A stretch of 64,000 nt of DNA from JBGSTR01 sp963707135 (GTDB lineage: Bacteria > Pseudomonadota > Gammaproteobacteria > Chromatiales > Chromatiaceae). The stretch lies in assembly GCA_963707135.1 (NCBI GenBank), contig CAVPOY010000043.1, positions 124,001 to 188,000 of the forward strand, given 5' to 3'. Positions 8,427 to 16,407 of this stretch are shown here, piece after piece. A model generated the notes under the pieces. The model was given only the letters and a program-made list of their open reading frames with translations, did no database searches and was not told where the DNA came from. Every line of letters starts with the position of its first letter. The stretch's first letter is position 1. The position numbers and the translations under genes were made by a program.

Positions 8427-9941
8427 ATGCGCAAGATCGAAGAAGTGCTGCGTCTGCACCATGCGTGCGGGCGCACCAACCGGGAGATTGCCCGCGCGGT
8501 GCGGGCCTCGCCCACCACGGTGGCGGAGTACCTGCGGCGGGCCCAGTTCGCGGGCCTGTCGTGGCCGCTGGCGGAGGGGCTGAACGAACGGGCCTTGGAG
8601 GCGGCGCTGTTCCCGCCGCAGGCGCCCTCGCGGGTCAAGCGCCCGGAGCCGGACTGGGCGGCGGTGCATCGCCAGGTGGGTCGCTCGGGCGTCACCCTGG
8701 ATCTGCTGTGGCAGGAGTATCGGGAGACCCATCCCGAGGGCTACCAGTACAGCACCTTCTGCGAGCGCTACCGGGCCTTTGCCCAGGCCCTGCCGGTCAC
8801 CCTGCGCCAGAGCCATGCCCCCGGGGAGCGGCTGTTCCTCGACTACAGTGGCCAGACGGTGGCGGTCATCGACCCGGCCACCGGTGAGGAGCGCCCGGCG
8901 CAGATCTTCGTGGCGGTGCTCGGGGCCTCCAACTACACCTACGTCGAGGCCACCTGGACCCAGGGCCTGGCCGACTGGTTCGGCTCCCATGTGCGCTGTT
9001 TCGAGTTCCTCGGCGGGGTGCCCGAACTGCTGGTGCCGGACAACCTCAAGAGCGGCGTCACCCACCCCTCGCGCTACGAGCCCGAGCTCAACCCCAGCTA
9101 CCAGGAGTTGGCCACCCACTACGGCACGGCGGTGCTGCCGGCGCGGGTGCGCAAGCCGCGGGACAAGGCCAAGGTCGAGGCCGGGGTGCTGCTGGCCCAG
9201 CGCTGGATCCTGGCGCGGCTGCGCCACCAGCGCTTCTTCAGCCTCGCCGAGCTCAATGGCGCCATCCGCCCACTCCTGAGGGACCTCAACGGCCGCCCCT
9301 TCAAGAAGCTCCCGGGCTCGCGGCAGAGCGTCTTCGAGGAGCTGGATCGCCCGGCCCTCCAGCCCCTGCCGCTGACCCCCTATGAGTTCGCCGCGTGGAA
9401 GGTGGCCACCGTGGGCATCGACTACCACGTCGAGCTGGAGCGGCACTACTACTCGGTGCCCTACCGCTACGCCCGGCAGAAGGTGGACCTGCGTTTCACC
9501 GCCACCAGCGTGGAGGTCTTCAAGGACCGCGAGCGCATCGCCAGCCATCCGAGGAGTCCGCTGAAGGGTCGGCATACGACGCTCGAGGCCCACCTGGCCC
9601 CCGCGCACCAGGAGGTGGCGGGTTGGAGTGGCGCGCGCCTGCTGCGCTGGGCGGCCACCATCGGTCCCCACACCGAGGCGGTCATTGCCCACCTGTTCCA
9701 GGCGCGCGCCCATCCCCAACAGGGCTACCGCGCCGCGCTGGGCATCCTGCGTCTGGCCAAGGTCCATGGGCAGGCGCGCTTGGAGGCGGCCTGCCAGCGG
9801 GCCGGCCAGATCGAGTCCATCAGCTACCGCAGTATCGCCTCGCTCCTCAAGCACGGCTTGGAGCGCCAACCCCGCACACCGGCCCAGGCCAACCTCCCCC
9901 TTGACCACGCCAATGTGCGCGGACCCAAGTACTACCACTGA
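8427..9941 (+). CDS. istA: IS21-family transposase IstA
   Basis: This 504-residue transposase performs strand transfer for the element. The Met at 8427 was chosen because an upstream in-frame start at 8373 adds unconserved residues and MRKIEEVLRLHH is the typical IstA beginning. Residues about 12-35 form a helix-turn-helix (GRTNREIARAVRASPTTVAEYL). The rve-type catalytic core shows Asp in FLDYSGQTV, Asp in VPDNLKSGV and Glu in KAKVEAGV, the DDE triad. A C-terminal DNA-binding/beta region follows (HYYSVPYRYARQKV). It is followed 13 bases later by istB. Confidence 0.96.
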   Translation: MRKIEEVLRLHHACGRTNREIARAVRASPTTVAEYLRRAQFAGLSWPLAEGLNERALEAALFPPQAPSRVKRPEPDWAAVHRQVGRSGVTLDLLWQEYRETHPEGYQYSTFCERYRAFAQALPVTLRQSHAPGERLFLDYSGQTVAVIDPATGEERPAQIFVAVLGASNYTYVEATWTQGLADWFGSHVRCFEFLGGVPELLVPDNLKSGVTHPSRYEPELNPSYQELATHYGTAVLPARVRKPRDKAKVEAGVLLAQRWILARLRHQRFFSLAELNGAIRPLLRDLNGRPFKKLPGSRQSVFEELDRPALQPLPLTPYEFAAWKVATVGIDYHVELERHYYSVPYRYARQKVDLRFTATSVEVFKDRERIASHPRSPLKGRHTTLEAHLAPAHQEVAGWSGARLLRWAATIGPHTEAVIAHLFQARAHPQQGYRAALGILRLAKVHGQARLEAACQRAGQIESISYRSIASLLKHGLERQPRTPAQANLPLDHANVRGPKYYH

Positions 9942-9954
9942 CAGGAGCGACCCC

Positions 9955-10761
9955 ATGCTCAACCATCCGACCTATGAACGGCTGACCCAACTGCGTCTGC
10001 ATGGCATGGCCAAGGCGCTCACCGAGCAGACCCAGACCCCCGAGGTCCAGGCCCTGAGCTTCGAGGAACGCCTCGGCCTCTTGGTCGAGCGCGAGGCCAC
10101 TGAGCGGCACAACCGCCAGACCAGCAGCCGGCTGCGCCGCGCCCGGCTCAAGCAGGCCGCGGTGGCCGAGGACATCGATTACCGCCACCCGCGCGGTCTG
10201 GACCGCACCCTGTTGCGACGGCTGCTCACCGGCGAGTGGGTGCGGGGGCACCAGAATGTCCTGCTCACCGGGCCCACCGGGGTGGGCAAGACGTATCTCG
10301 CCTGCGCGCTGGCCAATGCCGCCTGCCGCCAGGGCCACACGGCGCTCTATCAGCGCCTGCCACGGTTGTTCGAGGAGCTGACCGTCGCCCGTGCCGACGG
10401 GCGCTACCTCAAGCTCATGGCCGCGCTGAGCAAGGTCGATGTGCTGGTGCTCGACGACTGGGGGCTGGCCATCCTCGATGATGAGCGCCGCCGCGATCTG
10501 CTGGAGCTGCTCGATGAGCGCTACCAGACCCGCTCGACGGTCATCACCAGCCAGCTGCCGGTGGCCCACTGGCATGAGGCCCTCGGCGATGCGACCCTGG
10601 CGGACGCCATCCTCGACCGCTTGGTCCACCACGCCCATCCCATCACCCTGACCGGGGAGTCCCTGCGTAAGGTCAAGGGCGCGCTCACGCGCGCGGAGGG
10701 GCTGGGCTCAGGTCCCATGGACCCAGGCAAGACCCCGAGCAGCGTGACTGCGGGTCCGTGA
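9955..10761 (+). CDS. istB: IS21-family helper ATPase IstB
   Basis: IstB is an AAA+ ATPase (268 residues here) that assembles on target DNA and recruits IstA. The start at 9955 has AGGAG eight bases upstream. The N-terminal helical region (YERLTQLRLHGMAKAL) is followed by a Walker A motif GPTGVGKT and a Walker B LVLDDWG. Later come an Arg-containing sensor stretch (TRSTVITSQLP) and DAILDRLVHHAH, all family hallmarks. The gene is complete. Confidence 0.96.
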   Translation: MLNHPTYERLTQLRLHGMAKALTEQTQTPEVQALSFEERLGLLVEREATERHNRQTSSRLRRARLKQAAVAEDIDYRHPRGLDRTLLRRLLTGEWVRGHQNVLLTGPTGVGKTYLACALANAACRQGHTALYQRLPRLFEELTVARADGRYLKLMAALSKVDVLVLDDWGLAILDDERRRDLLELLDERYQTRSTVITSQLPVAHWHEALGDATLADAILDRLVHHAHPITLTGESLRKVKGALTRAEGLGSGPMDPGKTPSSVTAGP

Positions 10762-11098
10762 GGTGGCGGCAAGGCCCGTGGAGGCGGACTCCGTGTGGAC
10801 AACGCGTGACTGTCGCAAGCGACCGTGGGGACAAGCCGGGGACAACGCCGCCAAGCGTCTGCGCCTCGGTGAGGCCCGTGCCCGGCGTTGCCCCCGCCTT
10901 GCCCCCACTCAGTCACCCGTTGACCACACTGCGCCGCACCGACCACACCGCGGGCTGAGGACGCCTGCGGCGCAATGACAACAGGTCTTTACTATTTCAG
11001 GACGAAGATGAGGGCCGTCACTGGTGACAGCGCAACCCAACATTGACGGAGGTGACCCGCAGCGCGTAAACAGCATCGCCCCCGCGCGTCGCTTCGCT

Positions 11099-11195
11099 CC
11101 GACTGTCCAGTTTCGCCTGGAACAGCCGTCCAGTTTGCGGCGGATCGGTGTCGAGTTTGCGCTGGAATGGCTGTCCAGTTTCGGCGGAATAGGCA
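11099..11195. repeat. IS21 right-end multiple terminal repeats
   Basis: Read on the minus strand from the tip, four units of 22-23 bp contain AAACTGGACA or a one-base variant (AAACTCGACA). They mirror the left-end array in inverted orientation. Confidence 0.85.
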
Positions 11196-11202
11196 CTCAG
11201 CG
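11196..11202. repeat. IS21 target-site duplication, right copy (CTCAGCG)
   Basis: This is identical to 8217-8223. The stop codon of the decayed O-antigen ligase frame (TGA on the minus strand, 11197-11199) lies inside this duplicated site. Confidence 0.9.
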
Positions 11203-11958
11203 CCCGCAAAGCGCGGTCACGAGACGCTGTTGAACTTCTTTGGGATAGTCCGCAGCAGGGACTGAAGCCGCCTTTTCCGACGACACGTCCCGCGAGTGTT
11301 GATTCCCGACCTTATGGTTACCCTTCGCGTGGTGTTGCAGTGTGGGCAAGATTGCCGGTGGCGAGGTGGGTGAGTCTTGAAGACTCGTGCCGGAATATTG
11401 TGGGAAGCAACACGCGTGCACCCGAAAACTATAGAGGATGCCCAGATAGAGGATCAGAAAGAACCGAAACTCGGTGTTGAGCAGGCGAAAGTCGTAAGCG
11501 CAGAAGATCAGCGTCATGGCGCCGGCGAGCAGCAGAAAATGCCGCAGACGCCCTTGGTCCCCCAGCTCACGGTCACTAAGGCAGCGGTACGCGCGGGCCA
11601 TGACGGCCAGAATGGTAAACGCCATCAGGGCGCCGGCCAACCCGAAACGGACCAGGATTTCCAGCCCCGCGCTGTGCAGGTGCGAGTACTCGGCCGCGCC
11701 CTCCCGGTCCCTGGGTGGGAAGCCCATCGCAGGGCTCTAGACCAGGTACTGGGTGCCGCTGGTGCCGGGACCCCACCCGAGGACGGGTCGTTCGGCGAAC
11801 AGGCGAAGGCCGATCCGGTAGAGGTTGATCCGGGCACCCACCGGCGTCTGAAAGCTCAGGTCATGGAGCGAACTGGCCGCTTCGACGGACGCGGCGTCGT
11901 AGGCGAACCGCGCCCGGCTCGACCAGAGCACGACGCTCGCGATCATCAGGACCGTCAC
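11197..11958 (-). pseudogene. O-antigen ligase / polymerase-like gene remnant (truncated, in-frame stop)
   Basis: The frame encodes the C-terminal half of a WaaL/Wzy-type membrane protein: RLFAERPVLGWGPGTSG, the periplasmic loop typical of the O-antigen ligase family, then HLHSAGLEILVRFGLAGALMAF and further hydrophobic helices. A TAG at 11737-11739 interrupts the frame between YLV and SPAMGF, with clear homology-type sequence on both sides in the same frame. Upstream, the frame is closed by TGA just before 11958, so the N-terminal membrane helices are missing. The IS21 insertion abuts the 3' end but did not cause these lesions. The last 60 residues are hydrophilic and may be unconserved. Confidence 0.75.
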
Positions 11959-12362
11959 GAATCACCGGGGCCAGTTCTCGCATTGTTGCATGTCAGGGGA
12001 AGGGGTCGGGGAAAGGGCGCTGCCGGCCGGGGCTGCAAGCTCGAGTTCCCGGGACAGTTTACTCGATTCACTAAAACAATCCGGGCCAAGCGGGGGGTCC
12101 TTTACTGTACCCAGAAACATGCCCGGCTCCATCCGAGCTACCGCTGTTACCGGAACTGCTCGAGCGGCGTTAAGGTCGCGATGGTCGCATGATGCCGCAC
12201 CGGACCGACGGGCGCCGTCAGAACTTTGTAACGACCACGTTAATTCCGTCTTCCGTGCCGAGTCTGTAGGGCGCGTTAGGCGCGTAAGCGCCGTAACGCA
12301 CCGATTTCTGTCGCAAGCCTCCACGTCCCGCCCGACGGCTGTCCGGACCGAAGAGCCCGGCG
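11959..12362. other. No recognisable gene
   Basis: About 400 bases upstream of the O-antigen ligase remnant and downstream of the 2OG oxygenase gene. Open frames here lack motifs and credible starts. It may include deleted cell-surface polysaccharide DNA, but nothing in the sequence shows this directly. Confidence 0.5.
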
Positions 12363-12917
12363 TCAGCCATCCGAAATTGGGCCGAAATTCATGCCGATGG
12401 ACATCCGCGGCAGTCCGCTGCGGTTGACCTCGACCGCGTGCGGCAGGTCGGGCGGAAAGAACAGCAGGGTGCCGGGTTCCGGCTCGACGCGGATGGTCAG
12501 CGGTCCGTTGTAGAGGATCAGATCGCCCGAGGACTCCGGCACCGTCACGTAGTAGACGGCGGACAGCAGCTCGTCGTTCTCGTCGTGGGTGTGCTCGGTG
12601 GTGAGGTGATCCGGTCCCATCGCGTTGAACCAGAACCCGCAGCGCAGGGTTTCGGTGGGCCGGGCGAGGATGCGTCCCGCGCAGGCGAGGGCATAATCCA
12701 GCACCGCCTGGAGTGCCGGCATCCGCTCGCGAGCCAGGTACAGGTTTTCGTAGCGGCCGCCGAAATAATGGCTCCGGCGGTCGAAGTCCTCCTCTCGCAG
12801 CGCGTCGAAGGCCTCGAGAATGCTCTGATTGACCTCGGCTGCGTCCGGCAGGACGCACTGGTGTATTCGCGCGTTCTTCCAAAGCGCGGCGCTCAGGGAC
12901 TCGGATTCGCTACTCAT
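12363..12917 (-). CDS. 2OG-Fe(II) oxygenase-type protein
   Basis: The protein of 184 residues (start Met chosen at 12917, MSSESESL; an alternative is 12932) has the features of the putative 2OG-Fe(II) oxygenase family. An HxD iron-binding pair lies in TEHTHDEND. A double-stranded beta-helix core follows (YYVTVPESSGDLILYNGP), then LLFFPPDLPHAVEVN with the distal His, and RMSIGMNF with the Arg expected to bind 2-oxoglutarate. The substrate is unknown. It is the last gene of a five-gene minus-strand run, 30 bases after creA, and likely co-transcribed. Confidence 0.78.
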   Translation of the reverse strand: MSSESESLSAALWKNARIHQCVLPDAAEVNQSILEAFDALREEDFDRRSHYFGGRYENLYLARERMPALQAVLDYALACAGRILARPTETLRCGFWFNAMGPDHLTTEHTHDENDELLSAVYYVTVPESSGDLILYNGPLTIRVEPEPGTLLFFPPDLPHAVEVNRSGLPRMSIGMNFGPISDG

Positions 12918-12947
12918 CGGGCGAGCCTGCACATCGGCGGCGCCGCA

Positions 12948-13496
12948 CTAATTATTCCGTTTGGCGTCGGGGGTCGTCGCGGACCGCGGCGGGCCGGCTT
13001 TCTCCGGTTGCTCGACCGGCTGTCCCCAGGGCTGGATCGCGACGACGGTAATGCTGTTCTGCGGCGAACCCTCGATCACCCGGTCGCTGTAGGTCAGGTA
13101 GACGAGGGCATGACGTCCCGCGTCATAGAAGCGCACCACCTGCAGGGTCTTGAACAACAGCGACGTGCGCTTCTTGAAGACCTCGTCGCCGTCGCGCTTG
13201 CCGTTACGGATGTCGTCCGACAGCTCGATCGGACCGACCTGGGTGCATTCGATCGACGCGTCGGAGGTGTCCTCGGCGACGCCGATCGCACCGGATACCC
13301 CGCCCGTCTTGGCGCGGCTGAGGTAGCAGGCGACGCCGGGCACCGCCTCGTCCTCGAACACCTCGACGACGATTTTGTCGTTGGGACCCATGAACTTGAA
13401 GCGGGTGCTGACGCTGCCGATCTCCTCGCCCAACACGGGAGCCACGAGGCCGAGCAGGAGCAGGCCGAGCAGGCCGTGGTGTAGGGATCGGTTCAT
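12948..13496 (-). CDS. creA: CreA family periplasmic protein
   Basis: The 182-residue protein closely follows Escherichia coli CreA: signal peptide, then EEIGSVSTRFKFMGPNDKI, CYLSRAKTGGVSG, AEDTSDASIECTQVGPIEL, FKKRTSLLFKTLQVVRFYD and VIEGSPQNSITVV. CreA is an exported protein of unknown biochemical function. Its ATG overlaps the stop of the upstream FAD oxidoreductase gene as ATGA (13493-13496), showing translational coupling. The proline-rich tail (residues 160-182) is not conserved. Confidence 0.95.
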   Translation of the reverse strand: MNRSLHHGLLGLLLLGLVAPVLGEEIGSVSTRFKFMGPNDKIVVEVFEDEAVPGVACYLSRAKTGGVSGAIGVAEDTSDASIECTQVGPIELSDDIRNGKRDGDEVFKKRTSLLFKTLQVVRFYDAGRHALVYLTYSDRVIEGSPQNSITVVAIQPWGQPVEQPEKAGPPRSATTPDAKRNN

Positions 13497-14704
13497 CGTG
13501 GGCCTCCTTCGGTGCCGAACAGCCTCTCGTCTTCGCCGCGACTGCGCGTCAGAGCGTCCTCGACCGAGACACCGAGAAACCAGTTTCCGGTGATGGCGAG
13601 CCGGGTGCCCGCGATTGCCGTGTCGAGCCGCTGGACCAACCGTTCGTGACCGGTGCGAAGGGCGGGCAGCCGGTTCTGGACCCTGGCCTGCGCGGCGATC
13701 CGGTCCGAGGTCGTGCCGAGCGCGGCGCAGGCCCGCTCGATCTGAGCGCCGGCGCCCAGGGTGCCGGGCCTGAAGTGGAAAGCGAAGCCGCGATACCGCG
13801 CATCCGGCAGAAAGTCCCGCGACACGGCGGAGTAGAAGGCGTCGTCGACGGCAATCAGCCCGGCCAACGGTGGCAGGTCCAGGTCCGATGAGCGGAAGGC
13901 CAGCACCAGGGTCTCGATCTCCGCCATGCCGATCGCGGCGGCGGCGGCCCTGGCCTCGTCGAAGCCGCTCGGGATCAGGGCGGCCGCCGCGTCCGGCGGC
14001 ACCGCCAGGGTGAGGTAGGCGCAGCGAAGCTCGTCGATGCCGTTGACCAGCACCCGGAACCCGTCGCCGTCGGGCCCGATAGAGTCGATCCGCTGGCCGG
14101 TGCGAATCTCGATCCCGCCCCGTGCCGCGAGGGCGTCCGGGATCGCGGACAGGCCTTCGGGAAACGTGAAGGCCCGGATCATGCCCTTGCGGCGGGGCTT
14201 GCGCCTGAACAGGGCCTCGGCGGGGTAGTCGTCCGCCGGCTGGCAGATGACCGCCTGAAAGGCGTGGCGCAGCAGGTCATCGTAGTTCTTGCGGCCGAGA
14301 ACGGTGCCGTAGTAGTCCGCGACGCCGCGCCCCGCTTTCGGCGCCGAGAACAGCCTTGGTAGGGACACCATGGCCTCGACGGGGTGCAGGGCCGAGAGCA
14401 CCGGCCGGCGTTGCCCATTCTTCCAGAGCCGATAGCTGACCTTGCCCTTTGCGGTCGCCCGCGCGGTGAGGCCCAGGTCGTCCATGATCGCGAGCAGGTT
14501 GCCGTAGCTGTTGAAGCAGGTATGGCTCCCGCCCTCGGTCCAGAAGCCGTCGAGCTGTTCGAACCGGCAGCTGTTGATGCAGCCGCCGACCCGGTCCGCG
14601 GCCTCGAGTACGAGCGAACGCAGGCCGCGGCTGGCCGAGAAGTGGGCGGTCCCGAGCCCGCTTATTCCGCCGCCGACGACGATGTGATCGAAGTCGGCCG
14701 TCAT
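13493..14704 (-). CDS. FAD-dependent amine-oxidase/protoporphyrinogen-oxidase-like oxidoreductase
   Basis: The 403-residue protein begins with a Rossmann FAD motif (IVVGGGISGLGTAHF) followed by LVLEAADRVGGC, the second nucleotide-binding element of the NAD(P)/FAD superfamily that includes HemG/HemY-type protoporphyrinogen oxidase and phytoene desaturase. The C-terminus has the typical ITGNWFLGVSVEDAL strand-helix closing the FAD site. I chose the ATG at 14704 because it overlaps the upstream stop as ATGA (14701-14704). The family cannot be narrowed to a specific substrate. A role in haem synthesis is possible, because the operon begins with a predicted haem protein, but this is inference. Confidence 0.8.
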   Translation of the reverse strand: MTADFDHIVVGGGISGLGTAHFSASRGLRSLVLEAADRVGGCINSCRFEQLDGFWTEGGSHTCFNSYGNLLAIMDDLGLTARATAKGKVSYRLWKNGQRRPVLSALHPVEAMVSLPRLFSAPKAGRGVADYYGTVLGRKNYDDLLRHAFQAVICQPADDYPAEALFRRKPRRKGMIRAFTFPEGLSAIPDALAARGGIEIRTGQRIDSIGPDGDGFRVLVNGIDELRCAYLTLAVPPDAAAALIPSGFDEARAAAAAIGMAEIETLVLAFRSSDLDLPPLAGLIAVDDAFYSAVSRDFLPDARYRGFAFHFRPGTLGAGAQIERACAALGTTSDRIAAQARVQNRLPALRTGHERLVQRLDTAIAGTRLAITGNWFLGVSVEDALTRSRGEDERLFGTEGGPR

Positions 14705-15276
14705 CGAATCCATTCGCTCACCGGCTCGTCGTTGTCGTCCGGGTTCTCGATCTCGGCCAGCGACAGGTAGCTGGTGTCGGGCTCGGGGATAGGCGTGGGC
14801 GGCGCCTCACAGTCCTTCAACGTCCACTCGTCGCCCGGCACCAGGCTCAGGTGACTGAGATCGAGGACCGGTATCACATACTCCGGCGGCTCCTCGAGCC
14901 GGCCGCCCGGCGGTGCCAGCGAAAGGCCCGAGGTGTCGACGGCGCGGCCGGAGACCGGCACGCGGACGTCGTCGCCGGAGGGCTGATCGGCGCCCAGCTG
15001 ATCCGGTCCTGCCTGATCTGGGTTGTAGGGCGCGGCTGCCGGCTCGACCCGGGACAACCGCAGGACCGCCCCGGCGGTGGCGAACACCTGCTGGAACTGG
15101 GCGGCTGTCGCGGCGTCGACATTCCGTTTGACGATCATCGCCCGGCCGGTGAACAGCCGCTTCGCGCCGCTCTCGGAGAGCTTGAAGATCGCCATCAGGC
15201 GCCGGCGTGCCTCGTCCGGGTCGGCCTCGGGTGAAAGCGTGCCGTCGAAGCTGAGATCGTATCTGTCTTCTGTCAT
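14701..15276 (-). CDS. Unknown protein with a small alpha/beta N-terminal domain
   Basis: About 191 residues from the ATG at 15276 (a GTG at 15288 is also possible). Residues 1-75 have the pattern YDLSFDGTLSPEADPDEARRR, FKLSESGAKRLFTGR, IVKRNVDAATAAQF and AGAVLRLS. This looks like a compact domain I have seen at the N-terminus of various membrane proteins in this group, but I cannot name its function. The rest is rich in Pro, Asp and Ser and probably disordered, with three similar short motifs (TSGLSLAP, LSHLSLVP, TSYLSLAE). It has no signal peptide or membrane segment. Its stop overlaps the next gene's start. Confidence 0.7.
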   Translation of the reverse strand: MTEDRYDLSFDGTLSPEADPDEARRRLMAIFKLSESGAKRLFTGRAMIVKRNVDAATAAQFQQVFATAGAVLRLSRVEPAAAPYNPDQAGPDQLGADQPSGDDVRVPVSGRAVDTSGLSLAPPGGRLEEPPEYVIPVLDLSHLSLVPGDEWTLKDCEAPPTPIPEPDTSYLSLAEIENPDDNDEPVSEWIR

Positions 15277-15291
15277 GTCGTTCGCCACAGT

Positions 15292-15319
15292 GGCCCCGGC
15301 CCATGGCCGGGCCGGGGCC
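15292..15319 (-). promoter_or_regulatory. Perfect 11-bp intercistronic hairpin
   Basis: GGCCCCGGCCC and its exact reverse complement flank a 6-base loop. The hairpin sits between the stop of the DUF3365 gene and the start of the next gene on the minus strand. There is no U-run after it, so a classical terminator is unlikely. It could stabilise the upstream mRNA end or lower expression of the four downstream genes. Confidence 0.6.
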
Positions 15320-15330
15320 GAACCAGCGGA

Positions 15331-15900
15331 TTACAGCGGCTTGGAGAGCGTGAAGGCACCCCGTATATCGCCCGCGGCGAACCCGCGGGCCTGATCTTCC
15401 GGGTAGTACTCGTCAAGCATCGCGGCGACCTCGGGCGTGATGGCGGTGCCGTGGCAGGCCAGGCAGACGTCCCCGGTCGGGATCGCCTTCATGAACCGGA
15501 ACGACTTGCCGGACCCGGTCTCGACGACCTCGGCGAAGGCCATCGTGTCGACCGCCTCGCCACCGGCCTTGCGTTGTTCAAACTTCTCGAGCACGCCGCG
15601 CTCCCAGTCGTCCGGGGTGTTGTTCGCCATGTTGCGGGTCTTCAGACTGGTGCGCCCGACGCTCCATCCGGTCTCGGCGGAGAGGTCCGCGGCGATCGCC
15701 GGGGCCCGGTCCTTGCAGACGGGGATCGCCTTGGTCGGTCCCCCTTCTTTCATGGCCGCCTCCAACTCGCCCTTCAACTGGGTCGCAAAGGTCTTGACGA
15801 TTCCCTTGGCCTCCTCGGCGTTCGGGTTCGGCGCGTCCCCGGCGCATAGGGCGCTGGCGACCAGCAGGGCGGGCACAGTGAGCAGGACCGTGTTCTTCAT
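15331..15900 (-). CDS. Periplasmic DUF3365 (Tll0287-like) haem-binding protein
   Basis: The 189-residue protein starts at the ATG at 15900 with a signal peptide (MKNTVLLTVPALLVASALCAG). It has the DUF3365 pattern: AIPVCKDRAPAIAADLS, WSVGRTSLKTRN, and a c-type haem motif CLACHG near residue 155, followed by YYPEDQARGFAAGDIRGAF. Tll0287-like proteins hold one c-type haem and are thought to act as redox or gas sensors. Here it has no extra domain, so it is a free periplasmic haem protein. It is the first gene of a minus-strand run of five genes ending with the 2OG oxygenase. Confidence 0.88.
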   Translation of the reverse strand: MKNTVLLTVPALLVASALCAGDAPNPNAEEAKGIVKTFATQLKGELEAAMKEGGPTKAIPVCKDRAPAIAADLSAETGWSVGRTSLKTRNMANNTPDDWERGVLEKFEQRKAGGEAVDTMAFAEVVETGSGKSFRFMKAIPTGDVCLACHGTAITPEVAAMLDEYYPEDQARGFAAGDIRGAFTLSKPL

Positions 15901-16407
15901 GGTAGCTTCGGCTCCTCTTATCAGGGTGGATCGGACCCGATCCATATACCCATCCGGTGCGCGGACTTCAAGGGCCAGTCGTCCGCGTGACATGATGCGC
16001 GCCGATCCCTCGATGAAACCCTTATCATCCCCGACCGGCAGGGCATGGCCGTCGGTACGGGTTTCCGTCGCCCTGAGCCTCATCTTCCGGGCGGCAGACG
16101 GGGGCGGAAGGGCGCCCGCAGCCCGTTATTTTCGATGGCGGCCAGTCTAGCCCGTTCGCACCGGCGTCTCGACCGGGCGCCCGTGACCGGTGTCGCAGCT
16201 CGGGCACTTGGTCTGACCAGGGCAGCGCTTCCACCGTGGGCGGCTGCCCGATCGGAAAAATAGCTCGAACCGCGGCACGGGTGAATCGCGTCACCCGCCC
16301 GGTTGTTCGTGACCCTTCCAATCCTTACCATCGCCGCCAGATCCGGGTGCAGCGTCCGTCTTTGCCCGGCACACCGCCACCAGGTGGCCTCCAGATCGAG
16401 ACAATCG
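15901..16407. other. Divergent intergenic region
   Basis: About 500 bases between the start of the DUF3365 gene and the start of lipA, which are transcribed away from each other. No convincing gene lies here. It should contain both promoters, but I cannot assign boxes with confidence. Confidence 0.5.

Larger units (their letters stand above)
8224..11195. mobile_element. Intact IS21-family insertion sequence
   Basis: The tips match each other: left TGCGTATTCCGGACGAAACT, right (reverse complement) TGCCTATTCCGCCGAAACT. Both ends carry several copies of a roughly 23-bp unit built around AAACTGGACA, as IS21 elements do for IstA binding. The element encodes istA and istB in the usual order and is flanked by a 7-bp direct repeat. 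At 2,972 bp it is slightly longer than the common 2-2.5 kb, with about 340 non-coding bases after istB. Both genes are open, so this looks like a recent and potentially active insertion. Confidence 0.95.
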
